Below, piece after piece: positions 52,601-64,000 of a stretch of 64,000 nt of DNA. The notes beneath the pieces were generated by a model, which saw only the letters and a list, made by a program, of their open reading frames with translations, was not told the origin of the DNA and ran no database searches. This DNA comes from Hippophae tibetana (Eukaryota; Streptophyta; Magnoliopsida; Rosales; Elaeagnaceae): assembly GCA_037013495.1 (NCBI GenBank), contig CM072803.1:49861627-49925626 (forward strand), given 5' to 3'. Positions within the stretch are counted from its first letter, which is position 1. Each line of letters opens with the position of its first letter. The translations under genes and the position numbers were made by a program.

Positions 52601-54547
52601 AAAAATATTAATGTCAAAAAGGAGTTGAAAATGAGAATTGTTGATTTGTTATTTAGAATAATGAACAAAATGTGAAATTTTAATTGTTTTGCATCTTAAG
52701 ACATAGTAAATTTCAATTAAATATATCACAAATAAAAGGAAATAAAACGTGTAGTATTTATTCCGCCAACTTTCTTTTTTAAAATAGACATGAGAAAATG
52801 ATTATGTTTTATTTCTCCCTTATTTATTTTTCCCCATGATCTATGATTATTTTTTTTACCTTTGTAAGTCTTAATACCCAGCACTCGCAAATTCATGCAA
52901 ATTTTATTACCTCCCTTCCAAATGGAAAATGTGATGGAAAATGTTTGTTTTAGACATCATTTGTAAACTTTTTGTTACATAGCTAGCAAAAATTGCAATT
53001 ATGGACGAGGATAATATTTTCCATCATATTTCTCTACTTTTTACTCTTAGAATAAGTTTGGAACGAACATTCTTAGGGAGAAAAGGGATAACCAAAGTCA
53101 AATTAATTACGATGCCATCCAACAAAACCAGAATAACTTATAAATAAGTTTAAAATATTAATGTCAAAAAGGAGTGTAAAATGAGAATTGTTTATTTGTT
53201 ATTTAGAATAATGAACAAAATTTGAACTTTTAATAGTTTTACATCTTAAGACATAGTAAATTTCAATTAAATATATCATAAATAAAAGGAAATAAAACGT
53301 GTAGTATTTATTCCGCCAACTTTCTTTTTTAAAATAGACATGAGAAAATGATTATGTTTTATTTCTCCCTTATTTATTTTTTCCATGATCTATGATTATT
53401 ATTTTTACCTTTGTAAGTCTTAATACCCAGCACTCGCAAATTCATGCAAATTTTATTACCTCCCTTCCAAATGGAAAATGTGATGGAAAATGGTTGTTTT
53501 AGACATCATTTTGTTACATAGCTAGCAAAAATTGCAATTATGGACGAGGATAATATTTTCCATCATATTTCTCTACTTTTTACTCTTAGAATAGGTTTGG
53601 AACGAACATTCTTAGGGAGAAAAGGGATAACCAAAGTAAATTGATTGCGATGTCATCCAACAAAACCAGAATAACTTATAAATAAGTTAAAAATATTAAT
53701 GTCAAAAAGGAGTTTTAAATGAGAATTGTTGATTTGTTATTTAGAATAATGAACAAAATTTGAACTTTTAATAGTTTTGCATCTTAAGACATAGTAAATT
53801 TCAATTAAATATATCATAAATAAAAGGAAATAAAACGTGTAGTATTTATTCCGCCAACTTTCTTTTTTAAAATAGACATGAGAAAATGATTATGTTTTAT
53901 TTCTCCCTTATTTATTTTTTCCATGATCTATGATTATTTTTTTTACCTTTGTAAGTCTTAATACCCAGCTCTCGCAAATTCATGGAAATTTTATTTCCTC
54001 CCTTCCAAATGGAAAATGTGATGGAAAATGGTTGTTTTAGACATCATTTGTAAACTTTTTGTTACAAGCTAGCAAAAATTGCAATTATGGACGAGGATAA
54101 TATTTTCCATCATATTTCTCTACTTTTTACTCTTAGAATAGGTTTGGAACGAACATTCTTAGGGAGAAAAGGGATAACCAAAGTAAATTGATTGCGATGT
54201 CATCCAACAAAACCAGAATAACTTATAAATAAGTTAAAAATATTAATGTCAAAAAGGGGTTTTAAATGAGAATTGTTGATTTGTTATTTAGAATAATGAA
54301 CAAAATTTGAACTTTTAATAGTTTTGCATCTTAAGACATAGTAAATTTCAATTAAATATATCATAAATAAAAGGAAATAAAACGTGTAGTATTTATTCCG
54401 CCAACTTTCTTTTTTAAAATAGACATGAGAAAATGATTATGTTTTATTTCTCCCTTATTTATTTTTCACCATGATCTATGATTATTTTTTTACCTTTTTA
54501 AGTCTTAATACCCATCACTCGCAAATTCATGGAAATTTTATTACCTC
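49633..54547 (+). repeat. 9-mer HOR-2, copy 1 (4915 bp): C-B-F-D'-E-C/D-B/F-Fdel/D-A
   Basis: Units start at 49633, 50179, 50728, 51276, 51817, 52366, 52914, 53463 and 54001. Starts recur at 4915-4916 bases for eight successive units. Shared private markers are GGAAATTGG and TTTACAATAATG in the C unit, TTATTTTCTTTTTT in F, GATAAAAAATGG in D' and TTTTACATC in B/F. Confidence 0.93.
53463..54000 (+). repeat. Fdel/D fusion monomer (10-mer to 9-mer deletion)
   Basis: The front is Fdel. The tail changes within TCCATGATCTATGATTA (about 53921-53937) to the D type, with a long T run, ATGGAAATTTTATTTCC and one private change (CAGCTCTCG). In copy 2 the corresponding stretch is two separate units, Fdel at 58379 and D at 58917. 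Copy 1 therefore looks like a derived deletion, or copy 2 like a restored form. Confidence 0.82.
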
Positions 54548-57500
54548 CCTTCGAAATGGAAAATGTGATGGAAATTGGTTGTTTTAGACATCATTTGTAA
54601 ACTTTTTGTTACAAGCTAGCAAAAATTGCAATTATGGACGAGGATAATATTTTCCATCATATTTCTCTACTTTTTACTCTTAGAATGGGTTTGGAACCAA
54701 CATTCTTAGGGAGAAAAGGGATAACCAAAGTAAATTGATTGCGATGCCATCCAACAAAACCAGAATAACTTATAAATAAGTTAAAAATATTAATGTCAAA
54801 AAGGAGTTGAAAATGAGAATTGTTGATTTGTTATTTACAATAATGAACAAAATGTGAAATTTTAATAGTTTTGCATCTTAAGACATAGTAAATTTCAATT
54901 AAATATATCATAAATAAAAGAAATAAAACGTGTAGTATTTATTCCGCCAACTTTCTTTTTTAAAATAGACATGAGAAAAATGATTATGTTTTATTTCTCC
55001 CTTATTTATTTTTCCCCATAATCTATGATTTTTTTTTTACCTTTGTAAGTCTTAATACCCAGCACTCGCAAATTCATGCAAATTTTATTACCTCCCTTCC
55101 AAATGGAAAATGTGATGGAAAATGGTTGTTTTAGACATCATTTGTAAACTTTTTGTTACATAGCTAGCAAAAATTGCAATTATGAACGAGGATAATATTT
55201 TCCATCATATTTCTCTACTTTTTACTCTTAGAATAGGTTTGGAACGAACATTCTTAGGGAGAAAAGGGATAACCAAAGTCAAATTAATTACGATGCCATC
55301 TAACAAAACCAGAATAACTTATAAATAAGTTTAAAATATTAATGTCAAAAAGGAGTGTAAAATGAGAATTGTTTATTTGTTATTTAGAATAATGAACAAA
55401 AGTTGAAATTTTAATAGTTTTGCATCTTAAGACATAGTAAATTTCAATTAAATATATCTTAAATAAAAGGAAATAAAATGTGTAGTATTTATTCCGCCAA
55501 CTTTCTTTTTTAAAATAGACATGAGAAAATGATTATGTTTTATTTCTCCCTTATTTATTTTTCACCATGATCTATGATTATTTTTTTACCTTTTTAAGTC
55601 TTAATACCCATCACTCGCAAATTCATGGAAATTTTATTACCTCCCTTCCAAATGGAAAATGTGATGGAAAATGGTTGTTTTAGACATCATTTGTAAACTT
55701 TTTGTTACAAGCTAGCAAAAATTGCAATTATGGACGAGGATAATATTTTCCATCATATTTCTCTACTTTTTACTCTTAGAATAGGTTTGGAACGAACATT
55801 CTTAGGGAGAAAAGGGATAACCAAAGTAAATTGATTGCGATGTCATCCAACAAAACCAGAATAACTTATAAATAAGTTAAAAATATTAATGTCAAAAAGG
55901 AGTTTTAAATGAGAATTGTTGATTTGTTATTTAGAATAATGAACAAAATTTGAACTTTTAATAGTTTTGCATCTTAAGACATAGTAAATTTCAATTAAAT
56001 ATATCATAAATAAAAGGAAATAAAACGTGTAGTATTTATTCCGCCAACTTTCTTTTTTAAAATAGACATGAGAAAATGATTATGTTTTATTTCTCCCTTA
56101 TTTTCTTTTTTCCATGATCTATGATTATTATTTTTACCTTTGTAAGTCTTAATACCCAGCACTCGCAAATTCATGCAAATTTTATTACCTCCCTTCCAAA
56201 TGGAAAATGTGATAAAAAATGGTTGTTTTAGACATCATTTTGTTACATAGCTAGCAAAAATTGCAATTATGGACGAGGATAATATTTTCCATCATATTTC
56301 TCTACTTTTTACTCTTAGAATAGGTTTGGAACGAACATTCTTAGGGAGAAAATGGATAACCAAAGTCAAATTAATTACGATACCATCCAACAAAACCAGA
56401 ATAACTTATAAATAAGTTAAAAATATTAATGTCAAAAAGGAGTTGAAAATGAGAATTGTTTATTTGTTATTTAGAATAATGAACAAAATTGGAAATTTTA
56501 ATAGTTTTGCATCTTAAGACATAGTAAATTTCAATTAAATATATCACAAATAAAAGGAAATAAAACGTGTAGTATTTATTCCGCCAACTTTCTTTTTTAA
56601 AATAGACATGAGAAAATGATTATGTTTTATTTCTCCCTTATTTATTTTTCCCCATGATCTATGATTATTTTTTTTTACCTTTGTAAGTCTTAATACCCAG
56701 CACTCGCAAATTCATGCAAATTTTATTACCTCCCTTCCAAATGGAAAATGTGATGGAAAATGTTTGTTTTAGACATCATTTGTAAACTTTTTGTTACATA
56801 GCTAGCAAAAATTGCAATTATGGACGAGGATAATATTTTCCATCATATTTCTCTACTTTTTACTCTTAGAATGGGTTTGGAACCAACATTCTTAGGGAGA
56901 AAAAGGATAACCAAAGTCAAATTAATTACGATGCCATCCAACAAAACCAGAATAACTTATAAATAAGTTAAAAATATTAATGTCAAAAAGGAGTTGAAAA
57001 TGAGAATTGTTTATTTGTTATTTAGAATAATGAACAAAGTTTGAAATTTTAATAGTTTTGCATCTTAAGACATAGTAAATTTCAATTAAATATATCATAA
57101 ATAAAAGGAAATAATACGTGTAGTATTTATTCCGCCAACTTTCTTTTTTAAAATAGACATGAGAAAATGATTATGTTTTATTTCTCCGTTATTTTCTTTT
57201 CTCCATTATCTATGATTATTTTTTTACCTTTTTAAGTCTTAATACCCAGCACTCGCAAATTCATGCAAATTTTATTACCTCCTTTCCAAATGGAAAATGT
57301 GATGGAAAATGGTTGTTTTAGACATCATTTGTAAACTTTTTGTTACAAGCTAGCAAAAATTGCAATTATGGACGAGGATAATATTTTCCATCATATTTCT
57401 CTACTTTTTACTCTTAGAATGGGTTTGGAACCAACATTCTTAGGGAGAAAAGGGATAACCAAAGTAAATTGATTGCGATGCCATCCAACAAAACCAGAAT

Positions 57501-60003
57501 AACTTATAAATAAGTTAAAAATATTAATGTCAAAAAGGAGTTGAAAATGAGAATTGTTGATTTGTTATTTAGAATAATGAACAAAATGTGAAATTTTAAT
57601 AGTTTTGCATCTTAAGACATAGTAAATTTCAATTAAATATATCACAAATAAAAGGAAATAAAACGTGTAGTATTTATTCTGCCAACTTTCTTTTTTAAAA
57701 TAGACATGAGAAAATGATTATGTTTTATTTCTCCCTTATTTATTTTTCCCCATGATCTATGATTATTTTTTTTACCTTTGTAAGTCTTAATACCCAGCAG
57801 TCGCAAATTCATGCAAATTTTATTACCTCCCTTCCAAATGGAAAATGTGATGGAAAATGTTTGTTTTAGACATCATTTGTAAACTTTTTGTTACATAGCT
57901 AGCAAAAATTGCAATTATGGACGAGGATAATATTTTCCATCATATTTCTCTACTTTTTACTCTTAGAATAGGTTTGGAACGAACATTCCTAGGGAGAAAA
58001 GGGATAACCAAAGTCAAATCAATTACGATGCCATCCAACAAAACCAGAATAACTTATAAATAAGTTAAAAATATTAATGTCAAAAAGGAGTGTAAAATGA
58101 GAATTGTTTATTTGTTATTTAGAATAATGAACAAAATTTGAACTTTTAATAGTTTTACATCTTAAGACATAGTAAATTTCAATTAAATATATCATAAATA
58201 AAAGGAAATAAAACGTGTAGTATTTATTCCGCCAACTTTCTTTTTTAAAATAGACATGAGAAAATGATTATGTTTTATTTCTCCCTTATTTATTTTTTCC
58301 ATGATCTATGATTATTATTTTTACCTTTGTAAGTCTTAATACCCAGCACTCGCAAATTCATGCAAATTTTATTACCTCCCTTCCAAATGGAAAATGTGAT
58401 GGAAAATGGTTGTTTTAGACATCATTTTGTTACATAGCTAGCAAAAATTGCAATTATGGACGAGGATAATATTTTCCATCATATTTCTCTACTTTTTACT
58501 CTTAGAATAGGTTTGGAACGAACATTCTTAGGGAGAAAAGAGATAACCAAAGTAAATTGATTGCGATGTCATCCAACAAAACCAGAATAACTTATAAATA
58601 AGTTAAAAATATTAATGTCAAAAAGGAGTTTTAAATGAGAATTGTTGATTTGTTATTTAGAATAATGAACAAAATTTGAACTTTTAATAGTTTTGCATCT
58701 TAAGACATAGTAAATTTCAATTAAATATATCATAAATAAAAGGAAATAAAATGTGTAGTATTTATTCCGCCAACTTTCTTTTTTAAAATAGACATGAGAA
58801 AATGATTATGTTTTATTTCTCCCTTATTTATTTTTTCCATGATCTATGATTATTATTTTTACCTTTGTAAGTCTTAATACCCAGCACTCGCAAATTCATG
58901 CAAATTTTATTACCTCCCTTCCAAATGGAAAATGTGATGGAAAATGGTTGTTTTAGACATCATTTTGTTACATAGCTAGCAAAAATTGCAATTATGGACG
59001 AGGATAATATTTTCCATCATATTTCTCTACTTTTTACTCTTAGAATAGGTTTGGAACGAACATTCTTAGGGAGAAAATGGATAACCAAAGTCAAATTAAT
59101 TACGATGCCATCCAACAAAACCAGAATAACTTATAAATAAGTTAAAAATATTAATGTCAAAAAGGAGTTGAAAATGAGAATTGTTTATTTGTTATTTAGA
59201 ATAATGAACAAAATTTGAAATTTTAATAGTTTTGCATCTTAAGACATAGTAAATTTCAATTAAATATATCACAAATAAAAGGAAATAAAACGTGTAGTAT
59301 TTATTCCGCCAACTTTCTTTTTTAAAATAGACATGAGAAAATGATTATGTTTTATTTCTCCCTTATTTATTTTTCCCCATGATCTATGATTATTTTTTTT
59401 ACCTTTGTAAGTCTTAATACCCAGCACTCGCAAATTCATGGAAATTTTATTTCCTCCCTTCCAAATGGAAAATGTGATGGAAAATGGTTGTTTTAGACAT
59501 CATTTGTAAACTTTTTGTTACAAGCTAGCAAAAATTGCAATTATGGACGAGGATAATATTTTCCATCATATTTCTCTACTTTTTACTCTTAGAATAGGTT
59601 TGGAACGAACATTCTTAGGGAGAAAAGGGATAACCAAAGTAAATTGATTGCGATGTCATCCAACAAAACCAGAATAACTTATAAATAAGTTAAAAATATT
59701 AATGTCAAAAAGGGGTATTAAATGAGAATTGTTGATTTGTTATTTAGAATAATGAACAAAATTTGAACTTTTAATAGTTTTGCATCTTAAGACATAGTAA
59801 ATTTCAATTAAATATATCATAAATAAAAGGAAATAAAACGTGTAGTATTTATTCCGCCAACTTTCTTTTTTAAAATAGACATGAGAAAATGATTATGTTT
59901 TATTTCTCCCTTATTTATTTTTCACCATGATCTATGATTATTTTTTTACCTTTTTAAGTCTTAATACCCATCACTCGCAAATTCATGGAAATTTTATTAC
60001 CTC
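54548..60003 (+). repeat. 9-mer HOR-2, copy 2, in 10-mer form (5456 bp)
   Basis: Units start at 54548, 55095, 55644, 56192, 56733, 57282, 57830, 58379, 58917 and 59457. The extra member is the 540-bp D unit at 58917. From 59457 on, spacing to copy 1 becomes 5456 instead of 4916. The A unit at 59457 has AAGGGGTATTA where copy 1 has GGGGTTTT. Confidence 0.93.
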
Positions 60004-61647
60004 CCTTCCAAATGGAAAATGTGATGGAAATTGGTTGTTTTAGACATCATTTGTAAACTTTTTGTTACAAGCTAGCAAAAATTGCAATTATGGACGAGGA
60101 TAATATTTTCCATCATATTTCTCTACTTTTTACTCTTAGAATGGGTTTGGAACCAACATTCTTAGGGAGAAAAGGGATAACCAAAGTAAATTGATTGCGA
60201 TGCCATCCAACAAAACCAGAATAACTTATAAATAAGTTAAAAATATTAATGTCAAAAAGGAGTTGAAAATGAGAATTGTTGATTTGTTATTTACAATAAT
60301 GAACAAAATGTGAAATTTTAATAGTTTTGCATCTTAAGACATAGTAAATTTCAATTAAATATATCATAAATAAAAGAAATAAAACGTGTAGTATTTATTC
60401 CGCCAACTTTCTTTTTTAAAATAGACATGAGAAAAATGATTATGTTTTATTTCTCCCTTATTTATTTTTCCCCATAATCTATGATTTTTTTTTTACCTTT
60501 GTAAGTCTTAATACCCAGCACTCGCAAATTCATGCAAATTTTATTACCTCCCTTCCAAATGGAAAATGTGATGGAAAATGGTTGTTTTAGACATCATTTG
60601 TAAACTTTTTGTTACATAGCTAGCAAAAATTGCAATTATGAACGAGGATAATATTTTCCATCATATTTCTCTACTTTTTACTCTTAGAATAGGTTTGGAA
60701 CGAACATTCTTAGGGAGAAAAGGGATAACCAAAGTCAAATTAATTACGATGCCATCTAACAAAACCAGAATAACTTATAAATAAGTTTAAAATATTAATG
60801 TCAAAAAGGAGTGTAAAATGAGAATTGTTTATTTGTTATTTAGAATAATGAACAAAAGTTGAAATTTTAATAGTTTTGCATCTTAAGACATAGTAAATTT
60901 CAATTAAATATATCATAAATAAAAGGAAATAAAATGTGTAGTATTTATTCCGCCAACTTTCTTTTTTAAAATAGACATGAGAAAATGATTATGTTTTATT
61001 TCTCCCTTATTTATTTTTCACCATGATCTATGATTATTTTTTTACCTTTTTAAGTCTTAATACCCATCACTCGCAAATTCATGGAAATTTTATTACCTCC
61101 CTTCCAAATGGAAAATGTGATGGAAAATGGTTGTTTTAGACATCATTTGTAAACTTTTTGTTACAAGCTAGCAAAAATTGCAATTATGGACGAGGATAAT
61201 ATTTTCCATCATATTTCTCTACTTTTTACTCTTAGAATAGGTTTGGAACGAACATTCTTAGGGAGAAAAGGGATAACCAAAGTAAATTGATTGCGATGTC
61301 ATCCAAAAAAACCAGAATAACTTATAAATAAGTTAAAAATATTAATGTCAAAAAGGAGTTTTAAATGAGAATTGTTGATTTGTTATTTATAATAATGAAC
61401 AAAATTTGAACTTTTAATAGTTTTGCATCTTAAGACATAGTAAATTTCAATTAAATATATCATAAATAAAAGGAAATAAAACGTGTAGTATTTATTCCGC
61501 CAACTTTCTTTTTTAAAATAGACATGAGAAAATGATTATGTTTTATTTCTCCCTTATTTTCTTTTTTCCATGATCTATGATTATTATTTTTACCTTTGTA
61601 AGTCTTAATACCCAGCACTCGCAAATTCATGCAAATTTTATTACCTC
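60004..61647 (+). repeat. 9-mer HOR-2, copy 3 (first three units)
   Basis: Units start at 60004 (C with GGAAATTGG and TTTACAATAATG), 60551 (B) and 61100 (F with TTATTTTCTTTTTT), at 5456 bases from their partners in copy 2. The order then breaks down. Confidence 0.9.
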
Positions 61648-63267
61648 CCTTCCAAATGGAAAATGTGATAAAAAATGGTTGTTTTAGACATCATTTTGTT
61701 ACATAGCTAGCAAAAATTGCAATTATGGACGAGGATAATATTTTCCATCATATTTCTCTACTTTTTACTCTTAGAATAGGTTTGGAACGAACATTCTTAG
61801 GGAGAAAATGGATAACCAAAGTCAAATTAATTACGATGCCATCCAACAAAACCAGAATAACTTATAAATAAGTTAAAAATATTAATGTCAAAAAGGAGTT
61901 GAAAATGAGAATTGTTTATTTGTTATTTAGAATAATGAACAAAGTTTGAAATTTTAATAGTTTTGCATCTTAAGACATAGTAAATTTCAATTAAATATAT
62001 CATAAATAAAAGGAAATAATACGTGTAGTATTTATTCCGCCAACTTTCTTTTTTAAAATAGACATGAGAAAATGATTATGTTTTATTTCTCCCTTATTTA
62101 TTTTTTCCATGATCTATGATTATTATTTTTACCTTTGTAAGTCTTAATACCCAGCACTCGCAAATTCATGCAAATTTTATTACCTCCCTTCCAAATGGAA
62201 AATGTGATGGAAAATGGTTGTTTTAGACATCATTTTGTTACATAGCTAGCAAAAATTGCAATTATGGACGAGGATAATATTTTCCATCATATTTCTCTAC
62301 TTTTTACTCTTAGAATAGGTTTGGAACGAACATTCTTAGGGAGAAAATGGATAACCAAAGTCAAATTAATTACGATACCATCCAACAAAACCAGAATAAC
62401 TTATAAATAAGTTAAAAATATTAATGTCAAAAAGGAGTTGAAAATGAGAATTGTTTATTTGTTATTTAGAATAATGAACAAAATTGGAAATTTTAATAGT
62501 TTTGCATCTTAAGACATAGTAAATTTCAATTAAATATATCACAAATAAAAGGAAATAAAACGTGTAGTATTTATTCCGCCAACTTTCTTTTTTAAAATAG
62601 ACATGAGAAAATGATTATGTTTTATTTCTCCGTTATTTTCTTTTCTCCATTATCTATGATTATTATTTTTACCTTTGTAAGTCTTAATACCCAGCACTCG
62701 CAAATTCATGCAAATTTTATTACCTCCCTTCCAAATGGAAAATGTGATAAAAAATGGTTGTTTTAGACATCATTTTGTTACATAGCTAGCAAAAATTGCA
62801 ATTATGGACGAGGATAATATTTTCCATCATATTTTTTTACTTTTTACTCTTAGAATAGGTTTGGAACGAACATTCTTAGGGAGAAAATGGATAACCAAAG
62901 TCAAATTAATTATGATGCCATCCAACAAAACCAGAATAACTTATAAATAAGTTAAAAATATTAATGTCAAAAAGGAGTTGAAAATGAGAATTGTTTATTT
63001 GTTATTTAGAATAATGAACAAAATTTGAAATTTTAATAGTTTTGCATCTTAAGACATAGTAAATTTCAATTAAATATATCACAAATAAAAGGAAATAAAA
63101 CGTGTAGTATTTATTCCGCCAACTTTCTTTTTTAAAATAGACATGAGAAAATGATTATGTTTTATTTCTCCCTTATTTATTTTTCCCCATGATCTATGAT
63201 TATTGTTTTTTACCTTTGTAAGTCTTAATACCCAGCACTCGCAAATTCATGCAAATTTTATTACCTC
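61648..63267 (+). repeat. Three consecutive deleted (D-type) mosaic units
   Basis: Units start at 61648 (GATAAAAAATGG front, E-type GTTTGAAAT and AATAATACG, F tail), 62187 (D' with a CCGTTATTTTC tail) and 62727 (GATAAAAAATGG, true D middle, TATTGTTTTTT tail). All three carry the 10-bp deletion, and each joins segments normally found in different classes. This is the longest run of deleted units in the window. Confidence 0.85.
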
Positions 63268-63813
63268 CCTCCCAAATGGAAAATATGATGGAAAATGGTT
63301 GTTTTAGACATCATTTGTAAACTTTTTGTTACAAGCTAGCAAAAATTGCAATTATGGACGAGGATAATATTTTCCATCATATTTCTCTACTTTTTACTCT
63401 TAGAATGGGTTTGGAACCAACATTATTAGGGAGAAAAGGGATAACCAAAGTAAATTGATTGCGATGCCATCCAACAAAACCAGAATAACTTATAAATAAG
63501 TTAAAAATATTAATGTCAAAAAGGAGTTGAAAATGAGAATTGTTGATTTGTTATTTAGAATAATGAACAAAATGTGAAATTTTAATAGTTTTGCATCTTA
63601 AGACATAGTAAATTTCAATTAAATATATCATAAATAAAAGAAATAAAACGTGTAGTATTTATTCCGCCAACTTTCTTTTTTAAAATAGACATGAGAAAAA
63701 TGATTATGTTTTATTTCTCCCTTATTTATTTTTCCCCATAATCTATGATTTTTTTTTACCATTGAAAGTCTTAATACCCACCACTCGCAAATTCATGCAA
63801 ATTTTAATACCTC
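63268..63813 (+). repeat. Class C monomer with many private changes
   Basis: A 546-bp C unit carrying about six changes not seen in its neighbours: CTCCCAAATGG, AAAATATGATGG, ACATTATTAGG, ATTGAAAGTC, CCCACCACTCG and TTTTAATACC. One other change, TTACCATTG, is shared with the C unit at 49633. Most units in the window carry none to two private changes. Confidence 0.85.
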
Positions 63814-64000
63814 CCTTCCAAATGGAAAATGTGATGGAAAATGGTTGTTTTAGACATCATTTGTAAACTTTTTGTTACATAGCTAGCAAAAATTGCAATT
63901 ATGAACGAGGATAATATTTTCCATCATATTTCTCTACTTTTTACTCTTAGAATAGGTTTGGAACGAACATTCTTAGGGAGAAAAGGGATAACCAAAGTCA
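63814..64000 (+). repeat. Partial class B monomer at the window end
   Basis: The first 187 bases of a B unit (ACATAGC, ATGAACGAG, GTCA) are cut by the window edge. The array therefore continues beyond the right end. Confidence 0.95.

Larger units (their letters stand above)
1..64000 (+). repeat. Satellite DNA array of ~545-bp monomers, about 118 head-to-tail copies
   Basis: The phrase CCTTCCAAATGG recurs every 538-549 bases from base 1 to base 63814. This gives 117 full monomers (mean 545.4 bp) and a partial one to the end. All copies run in the same direction and no unrelated sequence separates them. GC is about 28% by hand count of one unit. Copies differ at a limited set of linked sites, so they sort into classes A, B, C, D, E and F. 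Length differences come mainly from a 10-bp deletion, two single-base indels (ACAAGC against ACATAGC; GTAAATT against GTCAAATT) and a variable T run. An array of this kind is normally constitutive heterochromatin (centromeric, pericentromeric or subtelomeric) in a eukaryote. Which of these applies, and which species, cannot be told from the sequence. No long ORF, tRNA, rRNA or transposon was seen on either strand. Confidence 0.98.

Noticed and set aside
1..64000. CRISPR array or phage repeat region.
   Set aside because: The repeat unit is about 545 bp with no unique spacers. The units abut directly and vary by point changes and small indels.
1..64000. Tandem rDNA or multicopy gene cluster.
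   Set aside because: There is no rRNA-like or tRNA-like sequence, the composition is about 28% GC, and there is no long ORF.
1..64000. Identity with the honeybee AvaI 547-bp centromeric satellite or the common bean khipu 528-bp subtelomeric satellite, considered for similar unit length.
   Set aside because: Length alone is not evidence. The CpG contexts in this monomer include no CYCGRG (AvaI) site that I can see, and I cannot recall either sequence well enough to compare. A database search with the consensus would settle it.
1..64000. Long terminal repeats of a retroelement embedded in the array.
   Set aside because: No unit boundary shows target-site duplications, TG...CA ends with primer-binding site, or any reverse-transcriptase-like frame. 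All the repetition is head-to-tail monomers.

Overview
The whole 64-kb window is one uninterrupted satellite DNA array. About 118 head-to-tail copies of a roughly 545-bp monomer (117 complete, 538-549 bp each, plus a 187-bp partial copy at the right end) fill it from the first base to the last. All copies are in the same orientation. I found no protein-coding gene, RNA gene, transposon, CRISPR array or non-satellite spacer. Base composition is very AT-rich, about 28% GC by a rough count of one monomer. Long gene-free tandem arrays like this are typical of eukaryotic centromeric, pericentromeric or subtelomeric heterochromatin. I cannot name the species. Five of the six CpG sites in the monomer show TpG or CpA variants among copies, which suggests a host that methylates CpG (for example a plant or a vertebrate); this is an inference.

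The monomers fall into a few sequence classes, named here for reference. A (547 bp): ACAAGC, gattGCGATGTC, GGAGTTTTAAATG, TTTGAACTTTT, tail CACCATGATC. F: like A, with tail TCCATGATC followed by ATTATTATTTTT. B (549 bp): ATGAACGAG, GGAGTGTAAAATG, AAAGTTGAAAT, AAAATGTG. C (about 547 bp): ATGGGTTTGGAACC, GCGATGCC, AATGTGAAAT, AAAAGAAAT, GAGAAAAATG, CCCCATAATC. D (about 540 bp): 10-bp deletion, AAAATGGATAACC, TCACAAAT, CCCCATGATC. D' is D with ATTGGAAAT. E (549 bp): ATGGGTTTGGAACC, AAAAAGGATAACC, AATAATACG, CTCCATTATC. Fdel (538 bp): F with the 10-bp deletion.

The classes form several different local higher-order repeats (HORs) laid end to end. From left to right: an A-rich monomeric stretch (1-3283); a 9-mer HOR of 4892-4893 bp (3284-12528); a 4-mer of 2181 bp (13075-19072); a 5-mer of about 2730 bp (18533-23446); a C'/B zone with small duplications (23447-33827); a 6-mer of 3277 bp (33828-40383); a 4-mer of 2174 bp (40933-45281); a mixed zone with a recent 2-mer duplication (45282-49632); and a second 9-mer of 4916 bp that also occurs as a 10-mer of 5456 bp (49633-61647). 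Chimeric monomers mark many of the borders and look like unequal-crossover junctions.

Nothing here acts as a gene pathway. The interest lies in the array as a record of HOR birth, deletion and gene conversion, and in short conserved motifs repeated in nearly every monomer: an 11-bp inverted repeat, two palindromes, and a tiny ORF behind a purine-rich AAGGAG that is probably coincidental. Positions come from reading by eye. Monomer starts use the phase CCTTCCAAATGG.
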